Shown: positions 44,564 to 54,871 of the stretch, piece by piece | Layout: every line of letters begins with the position of its first letter | Numbering within the stretch: position 1 is the first letter of the stretch | Source: Solihabitans fulvus | GTDB lineage: Bacteria > Actinomycetota > Actinomycetes > Mycobacteriales > Pseudonocardiaceae | DNA length: 64,000 bases | Reading direction: 5' to 3' | Assembly (NCBI RefSeq): GCF_008386585.1 | Contig: NZ_VUOB01000022.1 | Span: forward strand, 248,001-312,000 | Notes under the pieces: model-generated | The model's input: only the letters and a program-made list of their open reading frames with translations | Told to the model about the DNA's origin: nothing | The model's database searches: none | Made by a program: the position numbers and the translations under genes

Positions 44564-44621
44564 CCGACGAGTATCGCCAATGCACCCGTCCCACGTCAGG
44601 TCTGAAGCGGCGAAATCGGGC

Positions 44622-47600
44622 CTACCTGACGCTCACCACCTGCGCCCGCCGATCGCTGGCGTCGTGATGCTCGAGCACCAGCAGGCTGTCCGCCCGATCC
44701 TCCGCCAACGCCCCAGCATCCCGCCCGACCACCAACGAGCTGCCCGGCCGAGCCAGATAGCTCAACGCGGGGTCGCCGTCGCCCCGCACCCACAACCCGG
44801 GACGCAACGGATCGAACGACATCGGCGACCCGATCCGATCGATGAATCCGTCCGCATTGCCCGGCGCGGTGTAGTACCCCTGGATCCCGACCCGGTAGCT
44901 CAGCCGCGCGGACGAGTCGCTCGGGTCGATGCCCAACGCGCTCAGCAACACCGGCAGCACCACCACATTGCTGTCGAACACATTGGTGTCCACGTCCCCG
45001 TACCGCCCGTTGACCGGCCGCTGGTCGACCACGACCCCGTCCGCCGACGTCGTCTCGACCAGCAACAGGTCCGCGCTGGTGTTCCCGTTCGCGTCCTTCG
45101 GCTTGCGCACCCGGACGGTGAAGTCGTTGCCGTGCGCGGAGATCGTCACCACCGGCCAGGTGTTGCTGCCGAGGTTCGCCCAGTTGTGCCAGGTGGCGAT
45201 CCCGAACGCGAGCAGCGCGTCGCCCGCCCTGCCCTGCGCCCTTGCCTCCGGCGCCGTGGAGGTGACGCCGACGTACCGCAGGTCCCCGCCCTTCGCCGTC
45301 TCGTTCACCGCGCAGTCCGCCACGGCCCCGGCCCCGCAGTCGGGCAGCCGATCGCTCACCGCCTGCAACTCGAACACGCTCACCAGCGCCCGGTACGCCT
45401 GGTCGCCGCTGCCCTGGCTGAGCCCCTTGCCGCGCAGCCGCAGCACGGCCCGGTCGGCACCGGGCTGGAAACTCACGTGATCACTGGCGGTGACTTCGGC
45501 GACCGGCTTCGGCGCGGCGTACACCGGTACGCGCAGGGAGACCCCGCCACCGTCCGGCGCGAGCACCAGCCGCCCGGACGCCTCGGCGAGGAACTGCCGG
45601 GCCTGCCCCTGCTGCGTCTTCTCGACGGTCGGGTCGGCCGTCCGCCGCAGGTCCGCCGGATCGACCCGCACCTTCACCTGGATCCGGGCGACGCCACCGG
45701 CCGGCACCGCGACAACCCGATCGGACAGCTCGAAGGCCACCCCGGGCACCGAACTGGCCGGCGCGAACGACGCGGCCAGCCGCACCGGGCTCGGCCCCTT
45801 GTTCTCGATCTTCACGGTCCGGCTCAACGACACCCGCCGCGCCGCCTCGACCACGCCGAACGAGACCCCGACCGCGCCCGGCGTGTCCTGGACCATCGCC
45901 AGCACCGGCGTCTGCACCGCGGCCCGCGCGTCGATCCGCCCGCTGCCGACCCGCATCGGGGTCTCCACGACGCCGGTCGCCGCGTCGTCGCCGGACCGAA
46001 CGTCCCCGGCCGCCGTGTCCATCAGCGCGGCCTTGACCTCCTCCGGCGTCCAGTCCGGGTGCACCTGACGCACGAGCGCGGCGATGCCGGACACGTGCGG
46101 CGCGGCCATCGACGTCCCGGTCTTCGTCGTGCCGCGCGACCCGCTGCCCACCCCGGCCGACAGGATCGTGGTGCCGGGGGCCGCAAGGTCGGGTTTCGGC
46201 GCCGTGCCCCGGTAGCCGCGCGAGGACGACGGCGAGATGGTGTCCTGGATCGCCGCGTTCCTGGTCGGCAGTGCCGTGCGCAGCGCGCCCGTCATCCGCA
46301 CCGTCAACGTCCCGGCCTTCAGCGCGGCCCGCACCTGTGTCGTCGCGGTCCCGGTGAACTGGAACACCGGAATGTCCTTGCTGCCAGCGATTCCCGCGGC
46401 GAAGGTGTCCAGGCTCGACGACAGCAGCGCGCCGGCGGCCCCGGCGTCGTGCGCGTTGGTGCTCCGCACGGCCGAACCGCACTTCCGCGTTTTGTCGTTG
46501 TCGTCCCACTCCAGCCAGACGAACTTCCCGGCCACCGCCGCCCGGTCCTCCGCCGAGAACGGGGCGCACCCGTCCGGGTTGCCCGATCCGGCCGCGACCA
46601 CCCCACGGGTCAGATCGAGCCCCTCGTAACCCTGGTAGGCCTGGCTGTACTGCCCGGGTTCCCTTGACCCTCCGCCGACCTCGACACCGTCGAGCACCGC
46701 GTACGAGTCCCGCGAGTTGGCCACGTCGAGCGACTCCACCACGTCGCCCGGCGACCCGCCAACGTCGTACAGGTCGCCGCCATTGCCCGCCGAGGTGACC
46801 ACCAGGACCCCGTTCGCCACCAGCTTCCGCACGAACCGGCTGCTCGGATCGTCCGGCGCGCCGTAGGAACTCCCGAGCGACAGGTTCACCACATCCAGGT
46901 GGTCGGAGAAGTCCCCGTCCCCGTTCGGATCCAGCGCCCAGTCCATCGCCTCGGTGTCCAGGTTCGTGGTGCCCTCGCAGCCGAACACCTTCAACGCGTA
47001 CAGCTTCGCCTTCGGCGCGCTCCCTGGCGCGATCCGCATGGCCTCCAGGGACTGTGGCGTCAGCGTCGAGTAGTCCCCGGCGAACGTGCCGCCTGCCTCG
47101 GTCACGCCGTACCCGGCCGCAGTGCCGGCCACGTGCGTGCCGTGGCCCGGATCGGCCCCGGACGCGCAGTCCAGCGGGTTCGGGTCGGGGTGCGGGGTCG
47201 AGGTCTCCGTCTTCCTGGCGTCGTAGTCGTTGCCGGCGAAGTCGTAGCCGCCGACGACCTTGTCGGTGGGGAAGTACGCGGGATCGATCCTGGTGCTGTC
47301 GACGGCCCGGTAGGCCGCGACCGTGCCTGGCCCGCCGAAGTCGGCGTGGGTGTAGTCGATGCCGGTGTCGATGATCCCGACGCGCACGCCGTCGCCGTAG
47401 TGGCCGGTCTGCTGCCACACGGTCAACGCCCTGGTCAGCTCGGCGGATCCGGCGTTCTGCGGCGACTTGGGCACCGAGAGCGCGATGGACCGCACCTCGG
47501 GCAGCCGGGACAGCTCGCGGATCCGCGCCGCGTCGGCCGTCACGGTCAGCCCGGCGATCGCGTTGGCGGTGCGAGACACGACCTTGGCCGCCGAGTCCCT

Positions 47601-47969
47601 GCCGCGCAGCGCGTCGAGCACCCGATCGGCGAGGCCGGCACTGCGCTGCCGGGCCTGCGTGGCCGCCCGAGCCGCGTCGGTCGCGCTGCGCCCGCCCTGC
47701 CTGGCCTCCGCGTAGCTGTCGACGGCCGCCGGCGCGGCGAGCTCGACGAACGCGGTGACCGTCCCGACCGCCCCGGCCAGCGGAGCCGACACCCCGCCCT
47801 CCGGGTCGCCGACCGGCCCGGCCGGCGCTACGGGCCCGGTGACCGGCGGCAGCGACTCGGCGAGCGGATCGTCGGCGGCCGGCGCGGCGCCGGCAGGCCC
47901 GACCGGCCCCGCCGTGGTGAGCGCGGCGGCCAGGACGGCCACGACGGCACGATGGTGTCTCAAAGTCAT
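44622..47969 (-). CDS. Large secreted subtilisin-like (S8) protease
   Basis: A 1115-residue exported protease. The signal peptide is residues 1-29 (ending in AGPVGPAGAA). A propeptide-like region follows, then the triad: Asp near 205 in VRVGIIDTGIDYTHADF, His near 277 in GHGTHVAGTAAG, Ser near 618 in TGTSMAAPHVSGIAAL. A protease-associated (PA) type insert sits between His and Ser. The last 400 residues are beta-rich (CARDB/Fn3-like) with no sorting signal seen. It is likely to degrade external proteins, and it is divergent from the fucose operon across 317 bp. Confidence 0.92.
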   Translation of the reverse strand: MTLRHHRAVVAVLAAALTTAGPVGPAGAAPAADDPLAESLPPVTGPVAPAGPVGDPEGGVSAPLAGAVGTVTAFVELAAPAAVDSYAEARQGGRSATDAARAATQARQRSAGLADRVLDALRGRDSAAKVVSRTANAIAGLTVTADAARIRELSRLPEVRSIALSVPKSPQNAGSAELTRALTVWQQTGHYGDGVRVGIIDTGIDYTHADFGGPGTVAAYRAVDSTRIDPAYFPTDKVVGGYDFAGNDYDARKTETSTPHPDPNPLDCASGADPGHGTHVAGTAAGYGVTEAGGTFAGDYSTLTPQSLEAMRIAPGSAPKAKLYALKVFGCEGTTNLDTEAMDWALDPNGDGDFSDHLDVVNLSLGSSYGAPDDPSSRFVRKLVANGVLVVTSAGNGGDLYDVGGSPGDVVESLDVANSRDSYAVLDGVEVGGGSREPGQYSQAYQGYEGLDLTRGVVAAGSGNPDGCAPFSAEDRAAVAGKFVWLEWDDNDKTRKCGSAVRSTNAHDAGAAGALLSSSLDTFAAGIAGSKDIPVFQFTGTATTQVRAALKAGTLTVRMTGALRTALPTRNAAIQDTISPSSSRGYRGTAPKPDLAAPGTTILSAGVGSGSRGTTKTGTSMAAPHVSGIAALVRQVHPDWTPEEVKAALMDTAAGDVRSGDDAATGVVETPMRVGSGRIDARAAVQTPVLAMVQDTPGAVGVSFGVVEAARRVSLSRTVKIENKGPSPVRLAASFAPASSVPGVAFELSDRVVAVPAGGVARIQVKVRVDPADLRRTADPTVEKTQQGQARQFLAEASGRLVLAPDGGGVSLRVPVYAAPKPVAEVTASDHVSFQPGADRAVLRLRGKGLSQGSGDQAYRALVSVFELQAVSDRLPDCGAGAVADCAVNETAKGGDLRYVGVTSTAPEARAQGRAGDALLAFGIATWHNWANLGSNTWPVVTISAHGNDFTVRVRKPKDANGNTSADLLLVETTSADGVVVDQRPVNGRYGDVDTNVFDSNVVVLPVLLSALGIDPSDSSARLSYRVGIQGYYTAPGNADGFIDRIGSPMSFDPLRPGLWVRGDGDPALSYLARPGSSLVVGRDAGALAEDRADSLLVLEHHDASDRRAQVVSVR

Positions 47970-48286
47970 TCCCTCGGGGAGGCCTGCGGACGCTCGGGCG
48001 CACGAGCGCGGCCCAACCCTGCCACCGCCGGTGGGCCCACCCCCGGCCGTTCTGCCGGTAGTGGGCGTGTCGCGACAGCACCGGCCAAGCCTCGACCAGC
48101 GATCTGCCACCCACCGCCCACCGGCCGAACACCGACCAGCCACGAATCGGACACGGAGCGCAGTCGTCGGATGACTTGACCAGGTTGAAACCTGCCGACC
48201 TCTAGACGTAACCCACTCATGCGGGCTATACATCCGATGTATTTCCGCGTGACCGCGTTGACGCTGGTGGTCGAGGAGGAGACATC
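47970..48286. promoter_or_regulatory. Divergent region subtilase / fucose operon with two palindromes
   Basis: The 317-bp gap has no gene. Palindrome ATACAT-CCG-ATGTAT (48228-48242) is perfect. It overlaps a -10-like TATACA (48227-48232) in front of the fucose operon and resembles the palindrome before the FadR-type regulator gene. A second palindrome, CAGGTT-GA-AACCTG (48181-48194), lies 33 bp further upstream next to a TTGACC. These are the likely control sites for the operon, and one may serve the protease gene. Confidence 0.65.
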
Positions 48287-49153
48287 GTGCAGTTGCTGCG
48301 CATCGGAGCGCCCGGGTCGGAACGCCCCGCCGTCCGCACCGCCGACGGGACCGGGTACGAACTCGGCCCGTTGACGACGGACATCGACGGCGCGTTTCTC
48401 GCCGATGGTGGCATCGACCGGGTGCGCGCCGCGCTGGCCGAGGGCAGCCTGCCGACGCTGGACGACCCAGCCGACGGTAGCGGTCAACGGCTCGGCGCGC
48501 CCGTCGCGAGCCCCGGCAAGATCGTCTGCATCGGGCTGAACTACCGCGACCACGCCGCCGAGACCGGCGCCGCGCTGCCCGCCGAGCCCGTCGTGTTCCT
48601 CAAGACCCCGGACACCGTCGTCGGCCCGTACGACGAGGTGCTGGTGCCGCGCCGGTCGGTGAAGACCGACTGGGAGGTCGAACTCGGCGTCGTGATCGGC
48701 CGCACCGCCCGCTACCTCGACTCGGCCGAGGACGCGCTGGCCTGCGTCGCGGGCTACGTCCTCTCGCACGACGTGTCCGAGCGCGAGTTCCAGATCGAGC
48801 GCGGCGGCCAGTGGGACAAGGGCAAGAACTGCGAGACGTTCAACCCTCTCGGCCCGTACCTGGTGCCAGCCGACGAGGTGCCGGACCCGCAGCGGCTCGG
48901 CCTGCGCCTCTGGGTGAACGGCGTGCTGCGCCAGGACTCCAGCACCGAGCACATGATCTTCGGGGTCGCCGAGGTGATCCGCTACCTGAGCCAGTTCATG
49001 GTGCTGCGGCCCGGCGACCTCATCAACACCGGCACGCCGGCCGGGGTGGCGCTTGGCCAACCCGAGCCGAAGCCGTACCTGCGAGCGGGGGACGTGGTGG
49101 AGTTGGAGATCGACGGACTTGGCCGGCAGCGCCAGACCCTTGGGCAGGCCTAG
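48287..49153 (+). CDS. Fumarylacetoacetase-fold hydrolase (2,4-didehydro-3-deoxy-L-fuconate hydrolase)
   Basis: A 288-residue FAH-family enzyme. KIVCIGLNYRDHAAETGAALP, FLKTPDTVVGP, DWEVELGVVIGRTARYL (metal-binding Glu residues) and GYVLSHDVSEREFQ, FNPLGPYLVPADE are typical. GDLINTGTPAGVALGQ closes the active site. In the non-phosphorylating L-fucose path this fold cleaves 2,4-diketo-3-deoxy-L-fuconate to pyruvate and L-lactate. The assignment rests on the flanking L-fuconate genes. GTG start, AGGAGGAG site upstream, first gene of the operon; the next gene starts right after the stop. Confidence 0.88.
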   Translation: MQLLRIGAPGSERPAVRTADGTGYELGPLTTDIDGAFLADGGIDRVRAALAEGSLPTLDDPADGSGQRLGAPVASPGKIVCIGLNYRDHAAETGAALPAEPVVFLKTPDTVVGPYDEVLVPRRSVKTDWEVELGVVIGRTARYLDSAEDALACVAGYVLSHDVSEREFQIERGGQWDKGKNCETFNPLGPYLVPADEVPDPQRLGLRLWVNGVLRQDSSTEHMIFGVAEVIRYLSQFMVLRPGDLINTGTPAGVALGQPEPKPYLRAGDVVELEIDGLGRQRQTLGQA

Positions 49154-50464
49154 ATGGCCCGCATCATCGGCATGGACGTGCTGGACGTCCGCTTCCCGAC
49201 CTCCAGGGAGCTGGACGGCTCGGACGCGATGAACCCCGACCCGGACTACTCGGCCGCCTACGTGGTGCTGCGCACCGACGAGGGCCCCGACGGCTACGGG
49301 CTGGCGTTCACCATCGGCCGGGGCAACGACGTGCAGGCCGCCGCCATCCACGCGCTCGAACCGCACCTGGTCGGCCGCGACGCCCCGCGCGACGCCGCCG
49401 CGCTGTCCGCGCTGTACTTCGAGCTGGTTGGCGACTCGCAGCTGCGCTGGCTCGGCCCGGAGAAGGGCGTCGTGCACATGGCGATCGGCGCGGTGGTCAA
49501 CGCCGCGTGGGATCTCGCCGCGCGCGCCGCCGGGCTGCCGCTGTGGCGGTTCCTCGCGGCGATGACCCCCGAGGAGATCGTCGGGCTGGTCGACTTCCGC
49601 TACCTGTCCGACGCGCTGACCCCCGCCGAGGCGCTCGAGCTGCTGCGCGAGGTCGAACCCGGCCGGTCCGAGCGCGCGGAAACCCTGGTGCAGCAAGGCT
49701 TTCCCGCCTACACCACGTCGCCGGGCTGGCTCGGCTACTCGGACGAGAAGCTGGCCTCGCTCGCCCGCCAGGCGCTCGCCGACGGCTTCGACATGATCAA
49801 GCTGAAGGTCGGCGGCGACCTCGACGACGACGTGCGCAGGATGAAGCTGGCCAGGGAGGTCGTCGGCGAGTCGGCGCGCGTCGCGGTGGACGCCAACCAG
49901 CGCTGGGACGTGGACACCGCCGTGCGGTGGATGCGGGAGCTGGCGCCCTACGACCCGTACTGGATCGAGGAGCCGACCTCGCCCGACGACGTGCTCGCGC
50001 ACCGGGCCATCGCCGACGCGCTCGCGCCGATCAGGGTGGCGACCGGCGAGCACGTGCAGAACCGGGTGGTGTTCAAGCAGCTGCTCCAGGCCGGCGCGAT
50101 CGACGTGCTCCAGCTGGACGCCTGCCGCGTCGCCGGCGTCAACGAGAACGTGGCGATCCTGTTGCTGGCCAGGAAGTTCGGCGTGCCGGTGTGCCCGCAC
50201 GCCGGCGGCGTCGGCCTGTGCGAGCTGGTCAGGCACCTGTCCATGTTCGACTTCGTCGCGGTGTCGGGCTCCATGGACGGCCGGGTCATCGAATGGGTCG
50301 ACCACCTGCACGAGCACTTCACCGACCCCGCGATCGTGCGGGACGGCCGGTACCTTGCGCCGAGCGAGCCGGGCTTCTCCGCGCGCCTCAAGGACGACAC
50401 ACTCGCCAACTACCGCTACCCGGACGGTCCCGTGTGGACGGCCATCGCCAAGGAGGCTTCGTGA
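49154..50464 (+). CDS. L-fuconate dehydratase
   Basis: Enolase-superfamily enzyme that turns L-fuconate into 2-keto-3-deoxy-L-fuconate. The 436-residue protein starts [30 protein letters not shown], a signature of fuconate dehydratases. The Lys pair is in MIKLKVGG, and metal ligands are Asp in [10 protein letters not shown], Glu in [10 protein letters not shown] and Glu in [10 protein letters not shown]. The acid/base His is in [13 protein letters not shown]. Its stop overlaps the SDR start (GTGA), so the two enzymes of successive steps are coupled. Confidence 0.94.
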   Translation: MARIIGMDVLDVRFPTSRELDGSDAMNPDPDYSAAYVVLRTDEGPDGYGLAFTIGRGNDVQAAAIHALEPHLVGRDAPRDAAALSALYFELVGDSQLRWLGPEKGVVHMAIGAVVNAAWDLAARAAGLPLWRFLAAMTPEEIVGLVDFRYLSDALTPAEALELLREVEPGRSERAETLVQQGFPAYTTSPGWLGYSDEKLASLARQALADGFDMIKLKVGGDLDDDVRRMKLAREVVGESARVAVDANQRWDVDTAVRWMRELAPYDPYWIEEPTSPDDVLAHRAIADALAPIRVATGEHVQNRVVFKQLLQAGAIDVLQLDACRVAGVNENVAILLLARKFGVPVCPHAGGVGLCELVRHLSMFDFVAVSGSMDGRVIEWVDHLHEHFTDPAIVRDGRYLAPSEPGFSARLKDDTLANYRYPDGPVWTAIAKEAS

Positions 50465-51219
50465 CCAACGACTTCGACGGCCTGGTCGCCGCCGTCACCG
50501 GCGGCGCCTCCGGCCTCGGCCTGGCCACCGCGACCCTGCTCGCCGCGCGCGGCGCCACGGTCGCCTGCCTTGACCTCAACGCCGACACCGTGCCCGACCC
50601 GCATTTCGGGGTCCGCTGCGACGTCGGCGACGACACCAGCGTCCGAGCCGCCGTCGCCGCCGTGGTCGAGCGGTTCGGCCGGCTCGACGTGGTGGTGAAC
50701 AACGCGGGCATCGGCGCGCAGGGCGACGTCGCGGCCAACTCCGACGAGGAGTGGCACCGGGTCCTCGACGTCAACGTCGTCGGCATGGCCAGGGTCGCCA
50801 GGGCGGCGCTGCCGCACCTGCGCGAGTCGCCGGCCGCCGCGATCGTCAACACGTGCTCGATCGCGGCCTGGGCAGGTCTGCCGCAGCGTGCGCTGTACTC
50901 GGCGAGCAAGGGCGCCGTGTACGGGCTGACGCTGGCGATGGCGGCCGACCACGTCCGCGAGGGCATCAGGGTGAACGCCGTCGCCCCCGGCACGGCCGAC
51001 ACGCCCTGGATCGGTCGGCTGCTCGACTCCGCCGAGGACCCGGCGGCCGAGCGAGCGGCACTGGAGGCGCGGCAGCCGATCGGCAGGCTCGTCTCCTCGG
51101 ATGAGGTCGCCAACGCAATCGCCTACCTGGCCAGCCCGTTGTCCGGCTCGACCGCCGGCACCGTGCTCGCGGTGGACGGCGGCATGTACGGGCTGCGCAT
51201 GCGGCCAGCCACCACGTGA
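50461..51219 (+). CDS. SDR-family 2-keto-3-deoxy-L-fuconate dehydrogenase
   Basis: A 252-residue short-chain dehydrogenase. The NAD-binding glycine motif is [14 protein letters not shown], the core Asn motif [11 protein letters not shown], catalytic Ser in [11 protein letters not shown], and YSASKGAV supplies Tyr and Lys. The C-terminal [14 protein letters not shown] is normal. From its place between the dehydratase and the transporter it most likely oxidises the 4-OH of 2-keto-3-deoxy-L-fuconate, making the substrate of the hydrolase at 48287. The substrate is inferred from context. Confidence 0.9.
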   Translation: MTNDFDGLVAAVTGGASGLGLATATLLAARGATVACLDLNADTVPDPHFGVRCDVGDDTSVRAAVAAVVERFGRLDVVVNNAGIGAQGDVAANSDEEWHRVLDVNVVGMARVARAALPHLRESPAAAIVNTCSIAAWAGLPQRALYSASKGAVYGLTLAMAADHVREGIRVNAVAPGTADTPWIGRLLDSAEDPAAERAALEARQPIGRLVSSDEVANAIAYLASPLSGSTAGTVLAVDGGMYGLRMRPATT

Positions 51220-51250
51220 CACGTAAGCAGCACAACGAATCGAGGAACAG

Positions 51251-52294
51251 ATGAAGCGTCGCAGCATCCTCACCGCCGCGGTCTGCCTCGCGCTCACCGG
51301 CACACTCGCCGCCTGCGGTGGCGGCGCGTCCAACAGCGCGGGTAACAGTGGCGGCGCCGGGCCCATCGGCGTCGACTTCCCCCGCGCGGACTCGGACTTC
51401 TGGAACTCCTACAACAAGTACATTCCCCAGTACGCCAAGGATCTCGGCGTCGACCTGATGTCGCCGACCAACTCGCAGAACGACGTCGCCAAGCTCGTGG
51501 CCAACGTGCAGGCGCTGACCAGCCAGGGCGCCAAGGCGATCGTGATGGCCCCGCAGGACACCGGGGCGATCGCGAACACGCTGCAACAGTTGGAGCAGAA
51601 GAAGATCCCGGTGGTCACCGTCGACACCCGCCCGGACAAGGGCAAGGCGTACATGGTGGTCCGCGCGGACAACAAGGCGTACGGCGAGCAGGCCTGCAAG
51701 TTCCTCGGTGACCAGCTCAAGGGCAAGGGCAAGGTGGTCGAGTTCGAGGGCGCGCTGTCCTCGATCAACGGCAGGGACCGGTCCGAGGCGTTCGCCTCCT
51801 GCATGCAGAAGAACTACCCCGGCATCACGGTGTTCGCCGAGCCGACCGACTGGGAGGGCGCCAAGGCGTCCGCCGCGCTCCAGACCGACCTGACCCAGAA
51901 CCCCGACATCAACGGGATCTACATGCAGGCGGGCGGCGTGTTCCTCGCGCCGACGATCCAGCTGCTCAAGACGACCAACCACCTGTTCCCCGCTGGCGAT
52001 CCCAAGCACATCACGATCGTCTCCAACGACGGGATCCCGCAGGAGTTCGACGCCATCCGCAAGGGTGACATCGACGCGACCGTCTCGCAGCCCGCCGACC
52101 TCTACTCGAAGTGGGCGCTGTTCTACGCGAAGGCCGCCGTGCAGGGCAAGACGTTCCAGCCGGGCGCGACCGACCACGACAGCAAGATCATCGACGTCGG
52201 CAACGGGCAGCTGGAGGACCAGCTGCCGGCCCCGCTGGTGACCAAGCAGAACGTGGACGACAGCAAGCTCTGGGGAAACCAGGTCGGCAAGTAA
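51251..52294 (+). CDS. Periplasmic-type sugar-binding lipoprotein (CUT2 importer)
   Basis: A 347-residue RbsB-like binding protein. Signal peptide with lipobox TLAACGGG, then IGVDFPRADSDFWNSYNKYI, LVANVQALTSQGAKAIVMAPQDTGA and PVVTVDTRPDKG, typical of the family that binds pyranoses or furanoses. It is predicted to bind L-fucose because the whole operon encodes its breakdown. A GAGGAACAG site precedes the ATG. Its TAA overlaps the ATPase ATG (TAATG). Confidence 0.92.
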   Translation: MKRRSILTAAVCLALTGTLAACGGGASNSAGNSGGAGPIGVDFPRADSDFWNSYNKYIPQYAKDLGVDLMSPTNSQNDVAKLVANVQALTSQGAKAIVMAPQDTGAIANTLQQLEQKKIPVVTVDTRPDKGKAYMVVRADNKAYGEQACKFLGDQLKGKGKVVEFEGALSSINGRDRSEAFASCMQKNYPGITVFAEPTDWEGAKASAALQTDLTQNPDINGIYMQAGGVFLAPTIQLLKTTNHLFPAGDPKHITIVSNDGIPQEFDAIRKGDIDATVSQPADLYSKWALFYAKAAVQGKTFQPGATDHDSKIIDVGNGQLEDQLPAPLVTKQNVDDSKLWGNQVGK

Positions 52295-53832
52295 TGAGCG
52301 CCGTGACCGACACGTCCTCGGCGGCCGGTTCGCCGGCCGCCGAGGCGCGGCAGATCTCCAAGCGCTACGGGAAGACCGTGGCGCTCAACGAGGTCGGCAT
52401 CCGGATCGCCGACGGCGAGTCGCACGCCCTGGTCGGCCGCAACGGCGCCGGGAAGTCGACCCTGGTGTCGATCCTGACCGGCCTGCAACCTCCGGACTCC
52501 GGCGAGGTCAGCTTCGGCGGCGAGGCGGCCCCCGCGCTGGCGGACCGGGACGCCTGGCGGCGCAGGGTCGCCTGCGTCTACCAGAAGTCCACGATCATCC
52601 CGACCCTGACGGTCGCGGAGAACCTGTTCATCAACCGGCAGGCGCTCGGCACAGGCTCGCTGATCAGCTGGCCGAAGCTGCGCAGGCGCGCGGCGGACGT
52701 GCTCGGCGAGTTCGGCGTCGACGTCGATCCGGCGCGGGCGGCCGAGGACCTCACCGTCGAGCAGCGCCAGCTGGTGGAGATCGCCAGGGCGCTGTCCTTC
52801 GGCGCCAGGTTCATCATCCTGGACGAGCCGACCGCGCAGCTGGACGGCCCGGCGATCGAGCGACTGTTCGAGCGGATGCGGTCGTTGCAGGACTCCGGGG
52901 TGACGTTCCTGTTCATCTCGCACCACCTCCAGGAGATCTTCGAGATCTGCCAGGCCGTCACGGTGTTCCGGGACGCGCGGCACATCCTCACCAGTCCCGT
53001 CGCCGCGCTGTCCAAGGACGGCCTGGTCGAGGCGATGACCGGCGAGGCGACCGGGCTCCGCGACGGCAACACCCGGCCGGCCATGACCGACCAGGCGCCC
53101 GTGGTGCTCGACGTCGACGGGCTCGGCGTCGCCGGCGCGTTCGACGACGTGAACCTCCAGGTGCGCCAAGGAGAAGTCGTCGGCGTGGCCGGCTCGGCCA
53201 GCAGCGGCAAGGTCGCGCTCGCCGAGGCCATCGTCGGGCTGCGCAAGCCGGACAGCGGCAGCGTGCAGGTGACCGGCCGCCCGGTCCGGGCCGGCAGCGT
53301 GCCGGCCGCGCTGGCCGCCGGCATCGGCTTCGTGCCCCAGGACCGGCACAAGGAAGGGCTGGTCGCCGACCTGAGCATCGCGGAGAACGCGACCATGCCG
53401 ATCGCGCACCGGCTCGGCCGGTTCGGCTCGATCTCACCGCGCAGGCGCCGCGAACTGGCCAACGGCATGATCACCTCGCTGGCCATCAAGGCGGACGGCC
53501 CCGACCAACTCGTGTCCGGGCTGTCCGGCGGCAACCAGCAGAAAGTCGTGATGGCGCGGGCGCTGTCCAACGAGCCGGACGCGCTGGTGCTGATCGACCC
53601 GACCGCCGGGGTCGACGTGCGCTCCAAACAGACGCTGCTCGACGTGGTCGACCAGACCGCCGAGCGGGGCACCGCGGTGCTGATGATCTCCGACGAGCTC
53701 GACGACCTGCGGACCTGCGACCGGGTGCTGGTGATGTTCCACGGCACGGTCATCCGGGAGGTGCGCAGCGGCTGGACCGACAACGAGCTCGTCAGCGCAA
53801 TCGAAGGAATTGGGGAAAGCAGTGGTGACTGA
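52294..53832 (+). CDS. Sugar ABC transporter ATPase (RbsA type, two domains)
   Basis: A 512-residue double ATPase. The first domain has Walker A GRNGAGKST, signature LTVEQRQLVEIARAL and Walker B FIILDEPTAQL. The second has a degenerate Walker A (GSASSGKVALAEAIVG) but intact LSGGNQQKVVMARAL and VLIDPTAGVDV. This asymmetry is normal for RbsA/AraG proteins. It drives uptake together with the binding protein and permease, and it overlaps the permease start by about 11 bp. Confidence 0.94.
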   Translation: MSAVTDTSSAAGSPAAEARQISKRYGKTVALNEVGIRIADGESHALVGRNGAGKSTLVSILTGLQPPDSGEVSFGGEAAPALADRDAWRRRVACVYQKSTIIPTLTVAENLFINRQALGTGSLISWPKLRRRAADVLGEFGVDVDPARAAEDLTVEQRQLVEIARALSFGARFIILDEPTAQLDGPAIERLFERMRSLQDSGVTFLFISHHLQEIFEICQAVTVFRDARHILTSPVAALSKDGLVEAMTGEATGLRDGNTRPAMTDQAPVVLDVDGLGVAGAFDDVNLQVRQGEVVGVAGSASSGKVALAEAIVGLRKPDSGSVQVTGRPVRAGSVPAALAAGIGFVPQDRHKEGLVADLSIAENATMPIAHRLGRFGSISPRRRRELANGMITSLAIKADGPDQLVSGLSGGNQQKVVMARALSNEPDALVLIDPTAGVDVRSKQTLLDVVDQTAERGTAVLMISDELDDLRTCDRVLVMFHGTVIREVRSGWTDNELVSAIEGIGESSGD

Positions 53833-54835
53833 GACCTCGACCCGGGCCACCGGAGTCGCCGCCGCGCGGCCGAAGCTGGCCATCGCGCGGTTGCGCGACT
53901 TCGCCCTGGTGCCGGCGATCATCGTGCTGCTGGTCGTCGGCGCGCTCGTCGCGCCCGCGTTCCTGTCCACCGGGAACCTGATCAACGTGTTGCAGCAGCA
54001 GACGGAACTCGGCCTGCTGGTGCTCGCCGAGGCGTTGATCCTGGTCTCCGGCAAGATCGACCTGTCGCTGGAGTCGACCGTCGGCTTCGCGCCGGCGCTG
54101 GCCATCGCGCTGATCATCCCCAAGGCCAGCCACGGCCTTGGTCTCGGCCTGCCGGAGTGGACCGGGATCCCGGTGTGCCTGCTGATCGGCGCGCTCGTCG
54201 GGCTGTTCAACGGGTTCCTGATCCTGAAGCTGCGGCTGTCCGGGTTCGTGGTCACGCTCGGCGTGCTGATCGTGGTGCGCGGCCTGCAACTCGGCTTCAC
54301 CACCGGCCAGAACCTGTTCGACCTGCCGCTGTCGTTCACCTACCTGGGCACGGCCGAATGGCTCGGCCTGCCGGCCTCGGTGTGGATCTTCGCGGCGGCG
54401 TTCGCCGTGGGTATCGTCGCGCTCGGCTACTTCCGGCAGGGCCGCTCGCTGTACGCGATCGGCGGCAACTCCGACGCCGCCCGCGCGGCCGGCATCCGCA
54501 CCGACAGGGTGATCTGGACGGTGCTGGTCATCGGCGGCCTGCTGGCCGCGCTCGCCGGCCTGCTGATGGCTGGCAGGCTCGGCTCGGTGGCCGCGTCGCA
54601 GGGCCAGAACATGATCTTTACGGTGTTCGCCGCGGCAGTGATCGGCGGCGTGAGTCTCAACGGCGGCAAGGGCACCCTGTTCGGCGCGCTGTGCGGTGTG
54701 CTGGTGCTCGGGCTGGTGCAGAACATCCTGACGCTGGCCCACGTGTCCTCGTACTGGTACCAGGCCATCAACGGCGCGATCATCCTGGTGGCGCTGATGC
54801 TGTCCCGCATAACCAGCGGCAAGGCCCAGGACTGA
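53822..54835 (+). CDS. Sugar ABC transporter permease (RbsC type)
   Basis: A membrane protein of about 337 residues and 8-10 helices. The BPD_transp_2 signature is visible in LALVGLFNGFLI-like and ALGYFRQGRSLYAIGGNSDAARAAGIRTDRVIW. GGVSLNGGKGTLFGALCGVLVLGLVQNIL is the conserved C-terminal half. Two neighbouring GTG codons (53822, 53825) are possible starts, both inside the ATPase end. Completes the predicted L-fucose importer. Confidence 0.93.
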   Translation: MVTETSTRATGVAAARPKLAIARLRDFALVPAIIVLLVVGALVAPAFLSTGNLINVLQQQTELGLLVLAEALILVSGKIDLSLESTVGFAPALAIALIIPKASHGLGLGLPEWTGIPVCLLIGALVGLFNGFLILKLRLSGFVVTLGVLIVVRGLQLGFTTGQNLFDLPLSFTYLGTAEWLGLPASVWIFAAAFAVGIVALGYFRQGRSLYAIGGNSDAARAAGIRTDRVIWTVLVIGGLLAALAGLLMAGRLGSVAASQGQNMIFTVFAAAVIGGVSLNGGKGTLFGALCGVLVLGLVQNILTLAHVSSYWYQAINGAIILVALMLSRITSGKAQD

Positions 54836-54871
54836 CTCCGCTACAGGACTGACTGCCGCCTAAGGAGACCC